Part shown: piece by piece, positions 27,073 through 36,551 of the stretch
How positions within the stretch are numbered: the first letter of the stretch is position 1
Layout of the letters: each line of letters starts with the position of its first letter
Assembly: GCF_030812855.1 (NCBI RefSeq)
Contig: NZ_JAUSTK010000001.1
Coordinates: forward strand, 434,001 to 498,000
Source: Paenibacillus wynnii
GTDB lineage: Bacteria; Bacillota; Bacilli; Paenibacillales; Paenibacillaceae
DNA: 64,000 nt
Direction of reading: 5' to 3'
The notes under the pieces: generated by a model
Seen by the model: only the letters and a program-made list of their open reading frames with translations
The model's database searches: none
Told to the model about the DNA's origin: nothing
Made by a program: the position numbers and the translations under genes

Positions 27073-28344
27073 ATGCTTGATCATCTGGAGGCTAATGAAC
27101 GGATTCAATATATTTGTAAACTAATGTTTGAAGCGTATCAGATTCCGGTGTTTGTTCTGAACGCAAGCCGGACCATAGAATATCAGCTACCGGAGTCCTT
27201 TAGATCTCGCCCTTTAAGTAAAGATGCAAGCAGTGTGCTTGCCGAAATTATAAGCCCTGCGGATGAGGGGGGTACTAATGATAACCCTTCCTTTCTACCA
27301 ATTATTCGAAGTACTCAATTCCTAGAGAATTTTATTATTCTCCGTCTGCCTAATGAGCATCTAGAAGCTACAACACTAGTAGTCATTGGCCCTTCTCTAT
27401 ATGCTCCCCTGACAGAGGACAACGCAGCAAGCCTGATGCGCGACAATAATATTCCCCTCAAGCTACAGGAGGAATGGCTCCAATATTACGAAAGCCTGAC
27501 CGTTATCAATCGAATGAGATTGTACCATGCTGCCATGCTGCTATATTCGCTGGTCACCGGTAAGGCCTTATCCATTACCGACCTTTTACTCGACACCCGC
27601 ACTTTAGAGCCAACACCACATACCAGTGACAGCCTTGATTTAAATGTCTCCTACCGGCGCGAGAACACATGGCTGCACCACGATCCAATGCTGGAGAAAG
27701 ATATGTTCCGCCATATCAAAAATGGAAATAAAGCTGAACTACTGAGGGTACAGGCTTCCTTTACCGAGGAAAAGTTCGGTCTGCTCTCGAAGAAAAGCCA
27801 TTTACGCAGTAAAAAAAACTTGGCGATCGCCTCGATAACTTTAGCAACACGGGCAGCTATTGAGGGGGGAGTGTTCTGGGAGATTGCCTTTACACTGAGC
27901 GATTTTCATATACAGCATATCGAAGAACTTAAGGATATTCCTGCGGTAGATCGTGCCCAGCTCGCTGCCCTCTGCGATTTCGCCGACCATGTCAGAGATA
28001 GCCGTAATTCCAAGCTCTCGCGTACAGCCGCCCTCTGCCAAAACTATATTTTTAACCACCTGTATGAGGAGCTTTCTTTAGACAAGTTGGCCGGGGTGGC
28101 AGGACTGAACGGGAGTTATCTCTCGCAGCTGTTTAAGAAGGAGACGGGGATCGCAATTAGTGATTATATTCAGCGTGAACGGATTGAGGAAGGCAAACGG
28201 CTGATAGAGGCTCACGGAATTACCTTGTCCGACATCGCTACCCGACTCCATTTTAACGACCAGAGCTATTTCACAAAAGTATTTAAAAAATACACCGGCA
28301 CCACACCCAAAGAATACAGAAATAACCGGGGAATCACGCTTTAA
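27073..28344 (+). CDS. AraC family transcriptional regulator
   Basis: 423 residues. An N-terminal ~300-residue sensory region of no recognised family, then a C-terminal AraC double helix-turn-helix (~320-420): NHLYEELSLDKLAGVAGLNG, LSQLFKKETGIAISDYIQRE, DIATRLHFNDQSYFTKVFKK and YTGTTPKEYR. The upstream open frame starts at 27025, but the ATG at 27073 has AAGGAG ten bases before it. Divergent from the GH3 gene, with only ~115 bases between the starts, suggesting it regulates that gene in response to a beta-glucoside. Confidence 0.9.
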   Translation: MLDHLEANERIQYICKLMFEAYQIPVFVLNASRTIEYQLPESFRSRPLSKDASSVLAEIISPADEGGTNDNPSFLPIIRSTQFLENFIILRLPNEHLEATTLVVIGPSLYAPLTEDNAASLMRDNNIPLKLQEEWLQYYESLTVINRMRLYHAAMLLYSLVTGKALSITDLLLDTRTLEPTPHTSDSLDLNVSYRRENTWLHHDPMLEKDMFRHIKNGNKAELLRVQASFTEEKFGLLSKKSHLRSKKNLAIASITLATRAAIEGGVFWEIAFTLSDFHIQHIEELKDIPAVDRAQLAALCDFADHVRDSRNSKLSRTAALCQNYIFNHLYEELSLDKLAGVAGLNGSYLSQLFKKETGIAISDYIQRERIEEGKRLIEAHGITLSDIATRLHFNDQSYFTKVFKKYTGTTPKEYRNNRGITL

Positions 28345-28424
28345 GAACGACTCAATTCATAGCTTTTTTAGGAAAATAATGTAATAATGTATGCGAGATA
28401 ATATTTAACACTAAAGGGGCGAAA

Positions 28425-28763
28425 GTGATGATCATTGGCATTATATTTGTCGTTGTATTTGGTTATTTAATACTGAGAACTCTACTTAATGACAACTCGC
28501 AGGGCGGCAGACTTAAGAAGTCCAGGCATGAGGATCTATCAGGCAGTTCCTTCATAGCGGGCTCCCATTTGGACTTATACAGCGATAATACTAATAACGA
28601 TACTCATCATAATCATCACGGTCATCATAATAACGATACACATCATCATTCTGGACACGACAGCGGCGGTCACGGTTGGGGCGGAGATGGCGGCCATGGC
28701 GGGGGCGGCTTTGATGGTGGCAGTGGCGGCGGAGATGGCGGCGGTGGCGGTGGCGGGGATTGA
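28425..28763 (+). CDS. Small membrane protein with His- and Gly-rich tail
   Basis: 112 residues. One N-terminal transmembrane segment (IIGIIFVVVFGYLILRTLL), a short basic/polar linker, then a His-rich stretch (THHNHHGHHNNDTHHHSG, ~60-78) and a terminal run of Gly with scattered Asp (~80-112). AAAGGGG precedes the GTG-ATG double start at 28425/28428. His-rich tails of this type can bind Ni, Zn or Co, but no defined family is recognised and the low-complexity tail could simply be a flexible surface segment. A terminator follows at 28804-28852, so it is a monocistronic gene. Confidence 0.7.
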   Translation: MMIIGIIFVVVFGYLILRTLLNDNSQGGRLKKSRHEDLSGSSFIAGSHLDLYSDNTNNDTHHNHHGHHNNDTHHHSGHDSGGHGWGGDGGHGGGGFDGGSGGGDGGGGGGGD

Positions 28764-28803
28764 TGCGAATCTCTTTTCAGAAAAATGGTCTTATACAGAA
28801 AAT

Positions 28804-28852
28804 GGCTCCGCATTACCTGATAACTCTCAGGAGACGCGAAGCCGTTTTTTTT
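28804..28852 (+). terminator. Terminator after the His/Gly-rich protein
   Basis: Stem GGCTCCGC / GCGAAGCC followed by TTTTTTTT; the loop is long (~24 bases) and may form an inner hairpin. Confidence 0.7.
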
Positions 28853-28884
28853 ATTAAAATAGCATGTTGAGAAATATCTTTGGT

Positions 28885-31722
28885 TTATTGTTTATGAAGT
28901 TCAAACTTGCTTAACAGAACCTCGCCTCTGAAGACCAGATACAGGCGGGACACCTCTCCGTCTATGACTACAGGCGCGATCACTTCGTTCCATTTCTGTG
29001 GTTCCGTATTTCCAGACAGCTCAACCGTTCCTGCTAATGTTCCTTCCGGCTCATTGACTCTAAGTTCGATACTACCGCCTTTCGTCGATGAGACCAACGC
29101 CTTAATTTGCGTAATTCCACTACTTAGCTGTACATCTTCAAAAGAAATCCAGGCGCCCTCTTCCCTTGGTCTCACACTGGCACCGCCGGCTTTGCATTCA
29201 TCTAAATACACGCCTTGATAATCATCGTAATTTTCCGCTTTGGTGCTAGCTTCAAGGTTACGTGGAGGAATCGTCTCCCCTTGAATCGTGATTTGTTCAG
29301 ACACAACGATATCTGACGAGGAACGGCCGATCATAATGGAATAAAGACCACTTTCTACACAGAAACGCTCACGCGTAACATCCCAGAAGGCCAGCTCCGA
29401 TACAGGCAGCAAGAACTCCACGGTTTGGGATTGACCTGCTGTGGTATGGATTTTTTGGAAGCCTTTTAACTGTTTGAGCGGACGCTTCACTCGTGATGAT
29501 AAAGATTGCACATACAGCTGTACGACCTCATCTCCATCAACAGATCCAGTGTTATCCACCTGCACAGACACTTTAATCATACCGTCCTGATCCAATTCCT
29601 TGGCGCCCAGCTTAAGATTGCTGTAAGATACTTGCGCGTAACCCAGACCATGACCGAATGGATACAATGGCTCTCCGTCAAAGTACATGTAAGTTCTTTT
29701 CCCCTTAATAATATCGTAATCCATCAGGTCAGGCAGTTGCTCCACAGAACGGAACCATGTCATATTCAGTTTACCGGAAGGACTGTAATCCCCGAACAGA
29801 ACATCAGAAACGGCATTCCCCAGCTCTTGTCCACTGTGTGAGGTATATAGAACCGCCGGTATATGCTCATCAATCCAAGTAGACGAAATCGGATAGCTTC
29901 CGACAATAACTACTACAGTGTTCGGATTCGCTTCAAATACCGCTTTGACTAGACGCTCCTGCTCCTCAGGCAGAACAATATCCGGTCGGTCGATCTCTTC
30001 TTTACCGTTAATAAGCGGATGATTTCCTACAAACACAACAGCAACTTCAGCAGCCTTCGCCGCATTCACTGCCGCATCTATACCGTTTTTAAGGATATGT
30101 TTGGTGAAAGGTTCGGAACCCGCTGTACTTGTATTCGGGTCTGATGCCAGTAACGTACCTGTATCGGGATTTATAGAAATGGATTTATCTCTCCAAGCCT
30201 TCAATGTAACCGTATCCTCTTCTCCCGGCACCAGACTGAACGCTTCCTTAACATACCAGCCATAAACTTCATCAGCGGATACCGTAAGAGTATCATTATC
30301 AGTGAGTGTAACGTACTTTTTCAGACTCGTTGACTTCAATGTATGGTTATTCCAGCCCCATGCCGTATGCTCAAACAGCTCTCCATGCTCCATTTGTTCG
30401 TGCTGAACGGCTAATCTTCCGTCTTCGCCGGTAATCCCTACCGCTTTTCCATTGCTTGCCGAGGTCAGAACCACTAGGTCGGAGCCGCTTTCAAAAGCAA
30501 CCTGTTTACCCGCAAGCTTCTTGGTAATCCCCTGCAGCGGAGTGACACCATAAGGGAGTGTTCCGGAATACCAGTCTCTAAACGCTTCATCACCAAGTGG
30601 ACCGATAACGGCAACCTTAGACAGGTTATTTTTATTGAGTGGCAATGTACCGTTTTCATTTTTTAGCAATACGATGGACTGTTTCGCAGCCTCTAACGAT
30701 AATGCAGTATGTTCCTTGCTCAGAATAACGGAATCATCAATGCTAGCGTATGGATTCAATTCAGCTGGATCGAATTCGCCCAAACGGAAACGAACTCTGA
30801 AGGTGTTGGATAAAGCGCGGTCCAAATCCTCTTCAGTAAGAAGACCTTGAGCCAGTGCTTCATGAATGACTTTGATGGTTTCCTCGGTCTCCTCAGTCAC
30901 ACTGTCGATCCCGTTCTTAATAGACTCGGCCATCGACTGGGCAAAAGACTCATAATAATGATGATCCTTCACGATTCCGAACAAATCTCCCGCATCACTA
31001 ACGATAAAACCGTCCATTTCCCATTCGCCTTTGACAACGTCCATAACACTTGGATGGAGAATAACCGGCACACCGTTCACCGAATTATAGGCAGTCATCA
31101 TCGACTGTGCCCCGCCTTCCCGGAAGGCAGCTTTAAAGGCATCCAGATAGTACTCTCTCATATTTCTAGGGTCAATGCTGGCTGAGCAGTTTCCACGTTC
31201 GATCTCATTGTTATTGCCCAGGAAATGCTTCAGTGTTGCCACTGCTTTTAGATAAAAAGGGTGGTCTCCCTGAATTCCTTGTACTATCGCTGTGCTTAGT
31301 TGACCGGTCAATTCCGGATCTTCACCATAGGCTTCTTCCGTTCTGCCCCAGCGTGGGTCACGTTCCATATCAACCGTTGGCGCCCAAAGGGTCAAGCCAT
31401 TGATCGTTGGGTTTTTCTTGTAAAAGGCTCTGGCTTCGTCCCCGATTGCTGATCCTATTTTTTTCATCAGTTCCGGGTTCCAGGTACATGCGAGTCCACT
31501 CACCTGCGGGTATGAAGTTGCTTTTCCCAGCCAGGATATACCATGGGCCGCTTCCGTTCCGTGCTTATACGCTTGTACTCCTAAACGTTCTATAGCCGCT
31601 TGATACTGAGGGATCAAGGTCACCTTCTCATCCAGCGTAAATCGGGAGAGCAGATCTTTTACACGAACATCTAAAGGCAGTTCCGTTTTTTTATAAGGAT
31701 ATGATTCAATTTCTGTTGGCAT
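28885..31722 (-). CDS. Large GH3 glycosidase with insertion and C-terminal CBM6
   Basis: 945 residues. GH3 barrel ~1-330 (GLTLWAPTVDMERDPRWGR, ATLKHFLGNNNEIERG); nucleophile Asp in GFIVSDAGDLFG (~240), where the usual Trp after SD is replaced by Ala-Gly. An insertion of ~130 residues (~420-550, beta-trefoil-like composition) splits the second domain, as in xylosidase-like GH3 enzymes. Fibronectin-III-like domain ~680-780, then a CBM6-type module ~810-945 (KAENYDDYQGVYLDECKAGG, WISFEDVQLSSGITQIKA). No signal peptide. A strong cre lies upstream at 31746-31759. Likely acts on xylo- or gluco-oligosaccharides; substrate not decidable by eye. Confidence 0.88.
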   Translation of the reverse strand: MPTEIESYPYKKTELPLDVRVKDLLSRFTLDEKVTLIPQYQAAIERLGVQAYKHGTEAAHGISWLGKATSYPQVSGLACTWNPELMKKIGSAIGDEARAFYKKNPTINGLTLWAPTVDMERDPRWGRTEEAYGEDPELTGQLSTAIVQGIQGDHPFYLKAVATLKHFLGNNNEIERGNCSASIDPRNMREYYLDAFKAAFREGGAQSMMTAYNSVNGVPVILHPSVMDVVKGEWEMDGFIVSDAGDLFGIVKDHHYYESFAQSMAESIKNGIDSVTEETEETIKVIHEALAQGLLTEEDLDRALSNTFRVRFRLGEFDPAELNPYASIDDSVILSKEHTALSLEAAKQSIVLLKNENGTLPLNKNNLSKVAVIGPLGDEAFRDWYSGTLPYGVTPLQGITKKLAGKQVAFESGSDLVVLTSASNGKAVGITGEDGRLAVQHEQMEHGELFEHTAWGWNNHTLKSTSLKKYVTLTDNDTLTVSADEVYGWYVKEAFSLVPGEEDTVTLKAWRDKSISINPDTGTLLASDPNTSTAGSEPFTKHILKNGIDAAVNAAKAAEVAVVFVGNHPLINGKEEIDRPDIVLPEEQERLVKAVFEANPNTVVVIVGSYPISSTWIDEHIPAVLYTSHSGQELGNAVSDVLFGDYSPSGKLNMTWFRSVEQLPDLMDYDIIKGKRTYMYFDGEPLYPFGHGLGYAQVSYSNLKLGAKELDQDGMIKVSVQVDNTGSVDGDEVVQLYVQSLSSRVKRPLKQLKGFQKIHTTAGQSQTVEFLLPVSELAFWDVTRERFCVESGLYSIMIGRSSSDIVVSEQITIQGETIPPRNLEASTKAENYDDYQGVYLDECKAGGASVRPREEGAWISFEDVQLSSGITQIKALVSSTKGGSIELRVNEPEGTLAGTVELSGNTEPQKWNEVIAPVVIDGEVSRLYLVFRGEVLLSKFELHKQ

Positions 31723-31745
31723 TGCGTTCGCTCCTTTTATCTAAG

Positions 31746-31759
31746 TGTTAGCGGTTTCA
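31746..31759 (-). promoter_or_regulatory. CcpA cre site upstream of the large GH3 gene
   Basis: On the minus strand TGAAACCGCTAACA, a full match to the cre consensus TGWAANCGNTNWCA, 24 bases before the GH3 start codon. Expected to give glucose repression. Confidence 0.75.
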
Positions 31760-31910
31760 TTTCACCTTGAGGACTACATCAGCAACCTCGGAAAGGCAAC
31801 ATTTGTTAGCTGCATGCGAGTCCTAGCCTCTTTATCATAAAAGATACGCGCAACCGGCAACACCTGTACAATTTGCATAAAAATCAGGTAAAAATTAGAC
31901 TTTTTCTCCT

Positions 31911-32750
31911 CATTCGCTCATTTCGCGCTCCCGGGGGTGATTCTATTGTACTTTTACATCTCATATGCTCATTTGGTGCTCCCTGGGCTGATTCTATTGT
32001 ACTTTTACATCTCATTCGCTCATTTGGTGCTCCCGGGGGTGATTCTATTGTACTTTTACATCTCATTCGCTCATTTCGAGCTTCCGGGGGTGATCCTAGT
32101 GTATTTTTACATCTCATTTGCTCATTTCGAGCTCCCGGGGCTGATTCAATTGTACTTTTACATTTCATTCGCTCATTTCGAGCTCCCGGGGCTGATTCAA
32201 TTGTACTTTTACATCTCATTCGCTCGTTTAGCGCTCCCGGGGCTGATTCTATTGTACTTTTACATCTCATTCGCTCATTTCGAGCTTCCGGGGGTGATCC
32301 TAGTGTATTTTTACATCTCATTTGCTCATTTCGAGCTCCCGGGGCTGATTCAATTGTACTTTTACATTTCATTCGCTCATTTGGTGCTCCCGGGGGTGAT
32401 TCTATTGTACTTTTACATCTCATATGCTCATTTGGTGCTCCCGGGGGTGATTCTATTGTACTTTTACATCTCATTTGCTAATTTGATGCTCCCGGGGCTG
32501 ATTCAATTGTACTTTTACATCTCATTTGCTCATTTGATGCTCCCGGGGCTGATTCAATTGTACTTTTACATCTCATTTGCTCATTTGATGCTCCCGGGGG
32601 GGTGATTGGTGCTCCCGTTACTGATTCGTGCTCCCAGGGGTGATTCAATTGTACTTTTACATTTCATATGCTCATTTAGTGCTCCCAGGGGTGATTCTAT
32701 TGTACTTTTACATCTCATTCGCTCATTTCGCGCTCCCGGGGGATTGCTCC
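31911..32750. repeat. 51-bp tandem repeat array (about 16 units)
   Basis: Fourteen units in perfect 51-base register from 31911 to ~32624 (each begins CATTCGCTCATTT or a variant and contains CTCCCGGGGG then TTGTACTTTTACAT), a disrupted segment, then two more units at ~32663 and 32714. A four-unit block (from 32064) is duplicated almost exactly 204 bases later (from 32268). Because 51 is a multiple of 3 and the units lack stops, three frames stay open as 17-residue repeats; none has a ribosome site and I treat it as noncoding. It begins right after the stop of the nuclease gene (read on the minus strand). Confidence 0.9.
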
Positions 32751-32828
32751 CGGGGGATTGGTGTTCCCAGGGGGTGATTGGTGCTCCCGTTACTGATTCG
32801 AGCTTCCGAGCTACCCGTTACTGACTTT

Positions 32829-33503
32829 TTACCATAGCTGACTATCCTTAAAGGAATGAACATACTCATATCTGCAGATTTTACTGCCTTCACCGGCAAT
32901 TATAGGTTTAAGTTTTCCTTTCTCACAGAGGGACTTCACATATCGCATAACCGTACGATAATTTACATCAAGTTCATGCACCAGATCAGTCGGACGAATG
33001 AACCCATCGGAGCGGATTGCCACTAGCATAATTTCACGCTCAAGCCGAGCAAACTTCTCCCCGTCCGCATTCATCACTAGGCATGGGGTTAATAAGGATC
33101 GCAGCAGCGAGATCGTAAGCTCTGGATTCGCCTCTAGATCATCATAAGGAACAGCCACCACCCGAAAGCCTGCGATTTGCAGAAAAGTCTCCCGATTCAG
33201 CTCTTGTCGATAACGAGTCCGATCCATATTTTGCACATGCGGGCCGTATCCCTTCACTTCGATCGCAAACTTAACCTGTCCCGGTTTCCAGACAAAATCA
33301 ATAAAGTAGGGCCTACCGCGCCAATCCGCTACTTCATATTCGGGGTGCAAATCATTTAAGTGACCGAACATCATCCACCATACCTGCTCCAAAAACATTC
33401 GCTCACCATGGCCATGTCCGCGCTCTAGCCGACTCTTCCGTTCGCCTGTTCTGCGATTCATATGATACTTCAACCACCTGCTATGCTCTTCTGTAAACCC
33501 CAT
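32829..33503 (-). CDS. PD-(D/E)XK nuclease (DUF559-like) with C-terminal HTH
   Basis: 224 residues. The N-terminal ~150 residues have a Vsr/DUF559-like nuclease pattern: ERMFLEQVWWMMFGHL, then Asp in YFIDFVWKPGQ and the E-x-K of FAIEVKGYG, followed by RYRQELNRETFLQIAGFRVV. The C-terminal ~65 residues (IRPTDLVHELDVNYRTVMRYV) look like a winged helix-turn-helix. The start ATG at 33501-33503 has GGAGG eight bases upstream; five extra codons in the frame are excluded. Stand-alone gene with its own direction, flanked downstream by the 51-bp array. Housekeeping, defence or mobile function cannot be told; catalytic residues look intact. Confidence 0.75.
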   Translation of the reverse strand: MGFTEEHSRWLKYHMNRRTGERKSRLERGHGHGERMFLEQVWWMMFGHLNDLHPEYEVADWRGRPYFIDFVWKPGQVKFAIEVKGYGPHVQNMDRTRYRQELNRETFLQIAGFRVVAVPYDDLEANPELTISLLRSLLTPCLVMNADGEKFARLEREIMLVAIRSDGFIRPTDLVHELDVNYRTVMRYVKSLCEKGKLKPIIAGEGSKICRYEYVHSFKDSQLW

Positions 33504-33532
33504 ATAATCAACCTCCATCCCATTTAGGCACC

Positions 33533-33570
33533 AAAAAAATCCCGCACCCTAAGCAAGAAAGGGTACGGGA
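33533..33570 (-). terminator. Terminator upstream of the nuclease gene
   Basis: Minus-strand stem TCCCGTACCCT / AGGGTGCGGGA followed by TTTTTTT. It is not after any intact gene; it probably ended the gene whose 3' remnant lies at 33648-33854. Confidence 0.85.
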
Positions 33571-33647
33571 CGTGCTTCGTCCTATTGTCCAAAAGTATAT
33601 TTCTTCCATTCTACTACTGTCAATGACTCAAAGAGCATAGGACTTGA

Positions 33648-33854
33648 TTAATGTGTTTCTTTTAAGAATCTCCAGCTCACGTCGTTACTCCAGTATAGCG
33701 TAGCCATGTCGCCGATCTTCTTGCGCTGCATCGTGCTTCTCTTGTTTAGGTCAGGAGTGAAGGTACGATATCCAGCATATGAGAACTGTTCTTCTAGCCG
33801 TTCACCACCTGATTGGTAGGTTGAAGTTATAAAAACGTATTTAGAAAGAAAAGT
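33648..33854 (-). pseudogene. Possible 3' remnant of an unidentified gene
   Basis: 68 codons open between two stops with protein-like composition (GGERLEEQFSYAGYRTFTPD, KKIGDMATLYWSNDVSWRF) ending at TAA, followed 78 bases later by a strong terminator. There is no start codon or ribosome site at the left part of the frame. I do not recognise the family. Confidence 0.35.
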
Positions 33855-33890
33855 TTATTTTTGCGATATTCGGACATTTTAACAACACAA

Positions 33891-33940
33891 ATGACCCGCA
33901 AGAGGGTCGCTTTTTTCAAAGTTTCCATCCTGCGGGTCAT
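33891..33940 (-). terminator. Terminator after the GGDEF/EAL gene
   Basis: Outer stem ATGACCCGCA / TGCGGGTCAT; an alternative inner stem GACCC / GGGTC followed by TTTTTT can work on the plus strand. Confidence 0.65.
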
Positions 33941-33961
33941 ATAGTGCTGCAGATATTTTGT

Positions 33962-36466
33962 TCAATTAGAGTTATTCATTATCGATGTTCTGTAAAATTC
34001 ATTGAAATCCTCAGCATTCAAGGGGTGAGAGAAGAAAAAACCCTGACCTTCCGTGCAGCCTAACTGTATCAGAGCATTCTCTTGTTGTTCAGACTCAATT
34101 CCTTCTGCGATAATATTCATTTCCATGCTTTGAGCCAGATGGATAATGGTCGATAATACTTTATAATCCTTATGATTCACATCGGTTTCACTGATAAAGG
34201 AACGATCAATTTTCATCGTATCAATAGGAAGCTTCTTAAGATAACTTAAGGAGGAATACCCTGTTCCAAAATCATCTATGGAGATAATGAAGCCTAATTC
34301 TTTGAGCTGAAATAAAATCAATATGCTTTCATCCGCCCTTTCCATGATGCTCTCCGTGATCTCCAGTTCCAAATAATGAGGCTTAACTCCTGTCTCCTCT
34401 AAAATCCGCATAATCGTTAAAATTAAGTTTTTGTCATAGAACTGCCTCATAGAAAGATTAATGGATAGCGGCACCAAGTAGTGAAATTGTGTTTCCCATT
34501 CCTTCAATTGCTTGCAGGCTTCACGAATAGCCCATTCTCCTATGGAGACAATAAGCCCTGTTTCTTCGGCAATAGGTATAAATTCCGCCGGGGGGATCGT
34601 TCCCCTTTCCGGATGATTCCAGCGGCTTAAAGCTTCTACTCCAGTAATTCTACTAGTATTTAAATCATATTTAGGTTGATAAAAGAGCTCCAATTCATTC
34701 CGTTCGATGGCATGACGCAACGCGTTTTCGATGATTCGTTTATGGTTAAGAATTTCATTCATATCCGGTGTGAAAAATTGATAGGTGTTCAACCTTTTTT
34801 CCTTGGCAAAATACATGGCGGTGTCTGCATTTTTTATTAAGGTTTCCAAATCAATGCCGTCGGATGGATACATGCTGATGCCGATACTCAAAGTGATTAT
34901 GACTTCATACGCATTATTCAGGAGTGAATGTGAGAATACATCTACAATTTTCTGCGCAGTTTCTGCAATTTTATCCTTCGTTACTTTTTCTAATATAATT
35001 GTGAACTCATCGCCGCCAATTCGAGAAACCGTGCCGGATGACCCTACAATACTGGAGAGAAGATCGGCTGTATTCTTGAGTAGTAAATCCCCGACATCAT
35101 GTCCCAAAGTGTCATTCACAAACTTAAAACGATCCAGATCAAGAAACAGAACGGCAAGATTCTCATGGTTACGATTAGCATAAATGAGGGCTTTCGTAAG
35201 GCGATCTCTGAAAAGTCGACGATTAGGCAGCCCTGTCAGCATGTCATGCAAGGCATTATATTTCAGTTTTTCTTCATACCGCTTGCGCTCGATCATATCT
35301 CGGAATACCAGCACCACACCGATGACTTGCTCGTTCTGGTCAATAATAGGTGCGGCGCTATCATCGATGGGTATCTCAACGCCATTTTTATTAATAAGAA
35401 TAGTATTAATATCTATCCCGACAATTTTCCCTTGGCGAAGGGCATTATAAACCGGGTTTTCGATCTCGTTTCGAGTATCTTCATTAATCAATACGAATAA
35501 ATCAGAAATATCGAGGCCTTCAGCATCTTCGAACGTCCAGCCCGTTATAGATTTAGCTATTGGGTTTAAGAAGGTTACCTTTCCATATTGATCCGTTGTA
35601 ATAATTCCATCACCAATGCTATTTAAGGTTGTGGACAGTAACTGCTCCCGATCCCGATATAATTCTTCTTTATGTTTTTGATCGGTAATATCTGTTCGTA
35701 TCGCAATATATTGAAAGGGAACTCCATCTTTCACAAAGGGAACAATGGTCGTAGTTACCCAGTAGTATTGACCATCCTTCGTTTTATTCTTAACGTCTCC
35801 CCGCCAAATATTTCCCGAGGCAATCGTCTGCCACATCTCGCGAAAGAATGGCTTCGGGTGATGCCCAGAGTTAATAATCCGATGGGTTTTCCCAATTAAT
35901 TCTTCTCTGGAATATTTAGAGATCTCACAGAATCGATCATTCACATAAGTGATAACTCCTCGTGCATCTGTTTTAGCTACAATGGTAGACTCATCCAAGG
36001 CATACTGAACATCTGAGAGCTCTTTTAAGGTTTGTTTTAATTCTTCCTCCACTAGCTTTCGTTCTGTAATATCCGAGCGTATAGCGATATATTGAAACGG
36101 TTTTCCATTTCTCAGTGAAGGCACAATTGTAGTTTCCACCCAATAATATTCGCCGTCTTTGGTCTTATTCTTCACTTCCCCACGCCATATACATCCTTGA
36201 GCAATGGTACTCCACATGTCGCGAAAAAATTCCTTGGGATGATAACCGGAGTTGATAATTCGATGGGTTTTACCTATCAATTCTTCTTTGGGATATTTGG
36301 AAATCGCACAAAATTTGTCGTTTACATAAGTAATTACACCTTTAGCGTCCGTCTTAGCTACAATTGAGGATTCGTCTAAGGCATACATAATATCATCTAA
36401 TTCAAAAAGAGAGCGTTCTAATTCACCTGCTAAATTCTGATTGTCTTGATCAGAAAACATGTTCAT
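33962..36466 (-). CDS. Cyclic-di-GMP protein: PAS-PAS-PAS-GGDEF-EAL
   Basis: 834 residues, no membrane segment or signal peptide. Two nearly identical PAS/PAC units (~20-145 and ~148-272; both contain IAIRSDIT/IAIRTDIT and NKTKDGxYYWV) are followed by a third, different PAS (~275-400, TLNSIGDGIITTDQYGKV). The GGDEF domain at ~410-570 has an intact active-site RIGGDEFTII (~485). The EAL domain at ~590-830 keeps GVEALSRW, ELEITES, DDFGTGYSS and IAEGIES, so both synthesis and hydrolysis of c-di-GMP are possible. PAS domains suggest control by a small ligand or redox state. Monocistronic. Confidence 0.93.
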   Translation of the reverse strand: MNMFSDQDNQNLAGELERSLFELDDIMYALDESSIVAKTDAKGVITYVNDKFCAISKYPKEELIGKTHRIINSGYHPKEFFRDMWSTIAQGCIWRGEVKNKTKDGEYYWVETTIVPSLRNGKPFQYIAIRSDITERKLVEEELKQTLKELSDVQYALDESTIVAKTDARGVITYVNDRFCEISKYSREELIGKTHRIINSGHHPKPFFREMWQTIASGNIWRGDVKNKTKDGQYYWVTTTIVPFVKDGVPFQYIAIRTDITDQKHKEELYRDREQLLSTTLNSIGDGIITTDQYGKVTFLNPIAKSITGWTFEDAEGLDISDLFVLINEDTRNEIENPVYNALRQGKIVGIDINTILINKNGVEIPIDDSAAPIIDQNEQVIGVVLVFRDMIERKRYEEKLKYNALHDMLTGLPNRRLFRDRLTKALIYANRNHENLAVLFLDLDRFKFVNDTLGHDVGDLLLKNTADLLSSIVGSSGTVSRIGGDEFTIILEKVTKDKIAETAQKIVDVFSHSLLNNAYEVIITLSIGISMYPSDGIDLETLIKNADTAMYFAKEKRLNTYQFFTPDMNEILNHKRIIENALRHAIERNELELFYQPKYDLNTSRITGVEALSRWNHPERGTIPPAEFIPIAEETGLIVSIGEWAIREACKQLKEWETQFHYLVPLSINLSMRQFYDKNLILTIMRILEETGVKPHYLELEITESIMERADESILILFQLKELGFIISIDDFGTGYSSLSYLKKLPIDTMKIDRSFISETDVNHKDYKVLSTIIHLAQSMEMNIIAEGIESEQQENALIQLGCTEGQGFFFSHPLNAEDFNEFYRTSIMNNSN

Positions 36467-36551
36467 ATAATTAGCTCCCCTTATAATTACATGGTTTCTA
36501 GATTAACTTAAGGCTCTGGCGTCACTACCGTGAAGATTTGGACCTCCGGCC

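Noticed and set aside
31873-32605. Three long overlapping open frames (two plus, one minus) over the 51-bp array, encoding 17-residue repeats
   Set aside because: The repeat length is a multiple of three and the unit lacks stops, so several frames stay open automatically. None has a ribosome site or start context; treated as noncoding.
31911-32750. Possible CRISPR array or surface-protein repeat region
   Set aside because: Units are contiguous with no unique spacers and show point variation only; no signal peptide or anchor motif in any frame.
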